From NCBI GenBank assembly GCA_905221605.1, contig CAJNDS010000099.1, positions 1-64,000 of the forward strand: a stretch of DNA of 64,000 bases, in the 5' to 3' direction. Below the pieces are notes generated by a model. It saw nothing but the letters and a program-made list of their open reading frames with translations. It made no database searches and was not told the origin of the DNA. This DNA is from Symbiodinium natans. Its lineage: Eukaryota > Sar > Dinophyceae > Suessiales > Symbiodiniaceae. Numbering within the stretch: the stretch's first letter is position 1; every line of letters starts with the position of its first letter. This document shows, one piece after another, positions 62,965 through 64,000 of this stretch. Both the position numbers and the translations under genes were made by a program.

Positions 62965-63067
62965 TATAGGGGCCTGAATAATTCGAACTAGGGTTTCGGT
63001 GGTCACTATCGTAAAATTGCAAAGGGACCATAAGGGAATACTATTAGTAATTATTCCGACCCCTATA
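62965..63067. mobile_element. MITE family 3 copy, intact ends
   Basis: TATAGGGGCCTGAATAATT at the left and AATTATTCCGACCCCTATA at the right form a 19-bp terminal inverted repeat. CAAAGGGACCATAAGGG is shared with the 49.3-kb copy. Confidence 0.65.
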
Positions 63068-64000
63068 TTATTCGACCCGGAAGCCCACCCCCCCCCCCCC
63101 CCGACCGACCCGGCGTTTGCCGCGGCCAAGGCTCCACAGAATGTTTCGAGACTCCGGCTTCGTGCAGATTGGCTCCAGGTCGATCTTGGCCGGCTTGCCT
63201 CCACTACTTTATCTATTTAGATATTTCTTTACTAGTATTGCTTGTTTTTTTTTTTGGAGAGGGGGGAGGAGGTTGTGAAATTTTTTCTTTGGGGGGGGGG
63301 GGGGGAATTGAGGGGTTTAGGGGTTTGGAACTTTTGGAGTTTAGGATTTAGGGCCTAAAGTTTGGGGTTTAGGGTTGTTTAGGCTTTACAGCTTGATTTT
63401 GGGTTTAGGGTGCAGGGCTTAAGGCTTCAAGTCAGGATTCTCGGGCTTAGGGTTGGTTGGAAGGATGGGCCAACGTGCCCCATGATCCCCTTGCCAATGC
63501 CTATGCCTCGTAGCCTAGGAACTAGGCCCAAGAGTTTAGGGTTTAGGGTTTAGGGTTGGGAATAACAGGGTGCCTTGTTTCGGTTTAACGGGGCGTATAA
63601 GGGAGCCTAAACCGTAAAAGAAGGCAATAAGGGCCTACTCTGGGGCCTAGGAACAGGAGGGTGCCAACTCTTTGTTTCGTGGTTTTTCAAGGGAACCTAA
63701 CCCCCTAAAAAGGATGATTGGTGCTACTGGCCACGCCAAAACCCTAAACGGCCCGAAACCCTAAACCCTAAACCCGAAACCCTAAACCCCAAACCCTCCG
63801 AAGTACAAAAATCACCCAATCCTGGAAGGGTCAGTGTATCGCAAGTCAGCGGATGGGCATTAAGGTTTGCAGTCAACTCCGTAGCCCTGGGTACCTTTGT
63901 GGGTAGTTTAGGGTTTAGCACTAGGGGGTTTAGGGTTTAGGGTTTAGGGTTTGGGGTTTAGGGTCGGGGGGCTCACCAGTGACTTTTTAGCGCGCCAGCT

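Larger units (their letters stand above)
60400..64000. other. Region upstream of EMC1, exon-like islands
   Basis: Long arrays at 60,858-61,075 (CCCTAAA), 61,187-61,240 and 61,326-61,380 (TTTAGGG), two MITE family 3 copies, and minus-strand exon-like islands: AGCSVASPRK (60.82 kb), VRHLQAVAMRVA (62.73 kb), IDLEPICTKPESRNILWSL (63.18 kb) and ATELTANLNAHPLTCDTLTL (63.88 kb). They may be 3' exons of a co-directional upstream gene. No family recognised. Confidence 0.4.

Overview
The window is nuclear DNA of a dinoflagellate, or of a very close myzozoan relative. Four things point there: hundreds of TTTAGGG/CCCTAAA (dinoflagellate/plant-type telomere) repeats scattered through it; a gene cut into dozens of 26-83 nt exons, most with AG|GC or AG|GA donors and AG|G acceptors; an AT-rich nuclear copy of mitochondrial cob that reads like dinoflagellate cob; and a GC-rich LINE. 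I ran no database search. Gene calls rest on reading translations by eye against remembered family features.

The main content is one very long minus-strand gene, 60,343 down to about 26,745, which I read as EMC1 (ER membrane protein complex subunit 1). It runs in order from a signal peptide (60.3 kb) and an N-terminal EDxxGxxDW-like motif (59.6-59.0 kb), through beta-propeller pieces (58-45 kb), a W-REE-L motif (43.2 kb), a K-F-L-W segment (40.6 kb), an LYKY-N-N segment (34.2 kb), a DNWV segment (32.8 kb), a GIT...LNPRR segment (30.9-30.6 kb) and an FGLDLFF segment (28.25 kb), to a C-terminal membrane helix (26.8 kb). Phases agree exactly across many junctions. Some middle exons are uncertain.

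The introns carry an unusual architecture. On the plus strand, exon islands tend to be bracketed by CCCTAAA on the left and TTTAGGG on the right. In sense orientation an intron therefore tends to start with (TTTAGGG)n and end with (CCCTAAA)n, two complementary arms around a core. Cores hold several families of short foldback (MITE-like) elements, a cob NUMT and a gene-like block at 47.3-48.65 kb. I regard this as the most interesting system here.

The EMC1 3' part lies inside a roughly 7 kb segmental duplication (copy A about 3.1-10.2 kb, copy B about 23.2-30.2 kb, same orientation). Copy A keeps open versions of the last six EMC1 exons. A third, older fragment at 11.6-12.0 kb has an in-frame stop. 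The A/B similarity breaks inside a TTTAGGG array, which suggests recombination at telomeric repeats.

Between the copies sits an endonuclease/reverse-transcriptase LINE (13.8-17.9 kb). Its reading frames are open, but a 745-bp internal segment is precisely inverted. The remainder (0-3 kb, 10.2-13.8 kb, 18-23 kb, 60.4-64 kb) holds telomere-repeat arrays, simple repeats and short exon-like islands of unidentified genes. No rRNA, tRNA, CRISPR or bacterial-type feature was seen.
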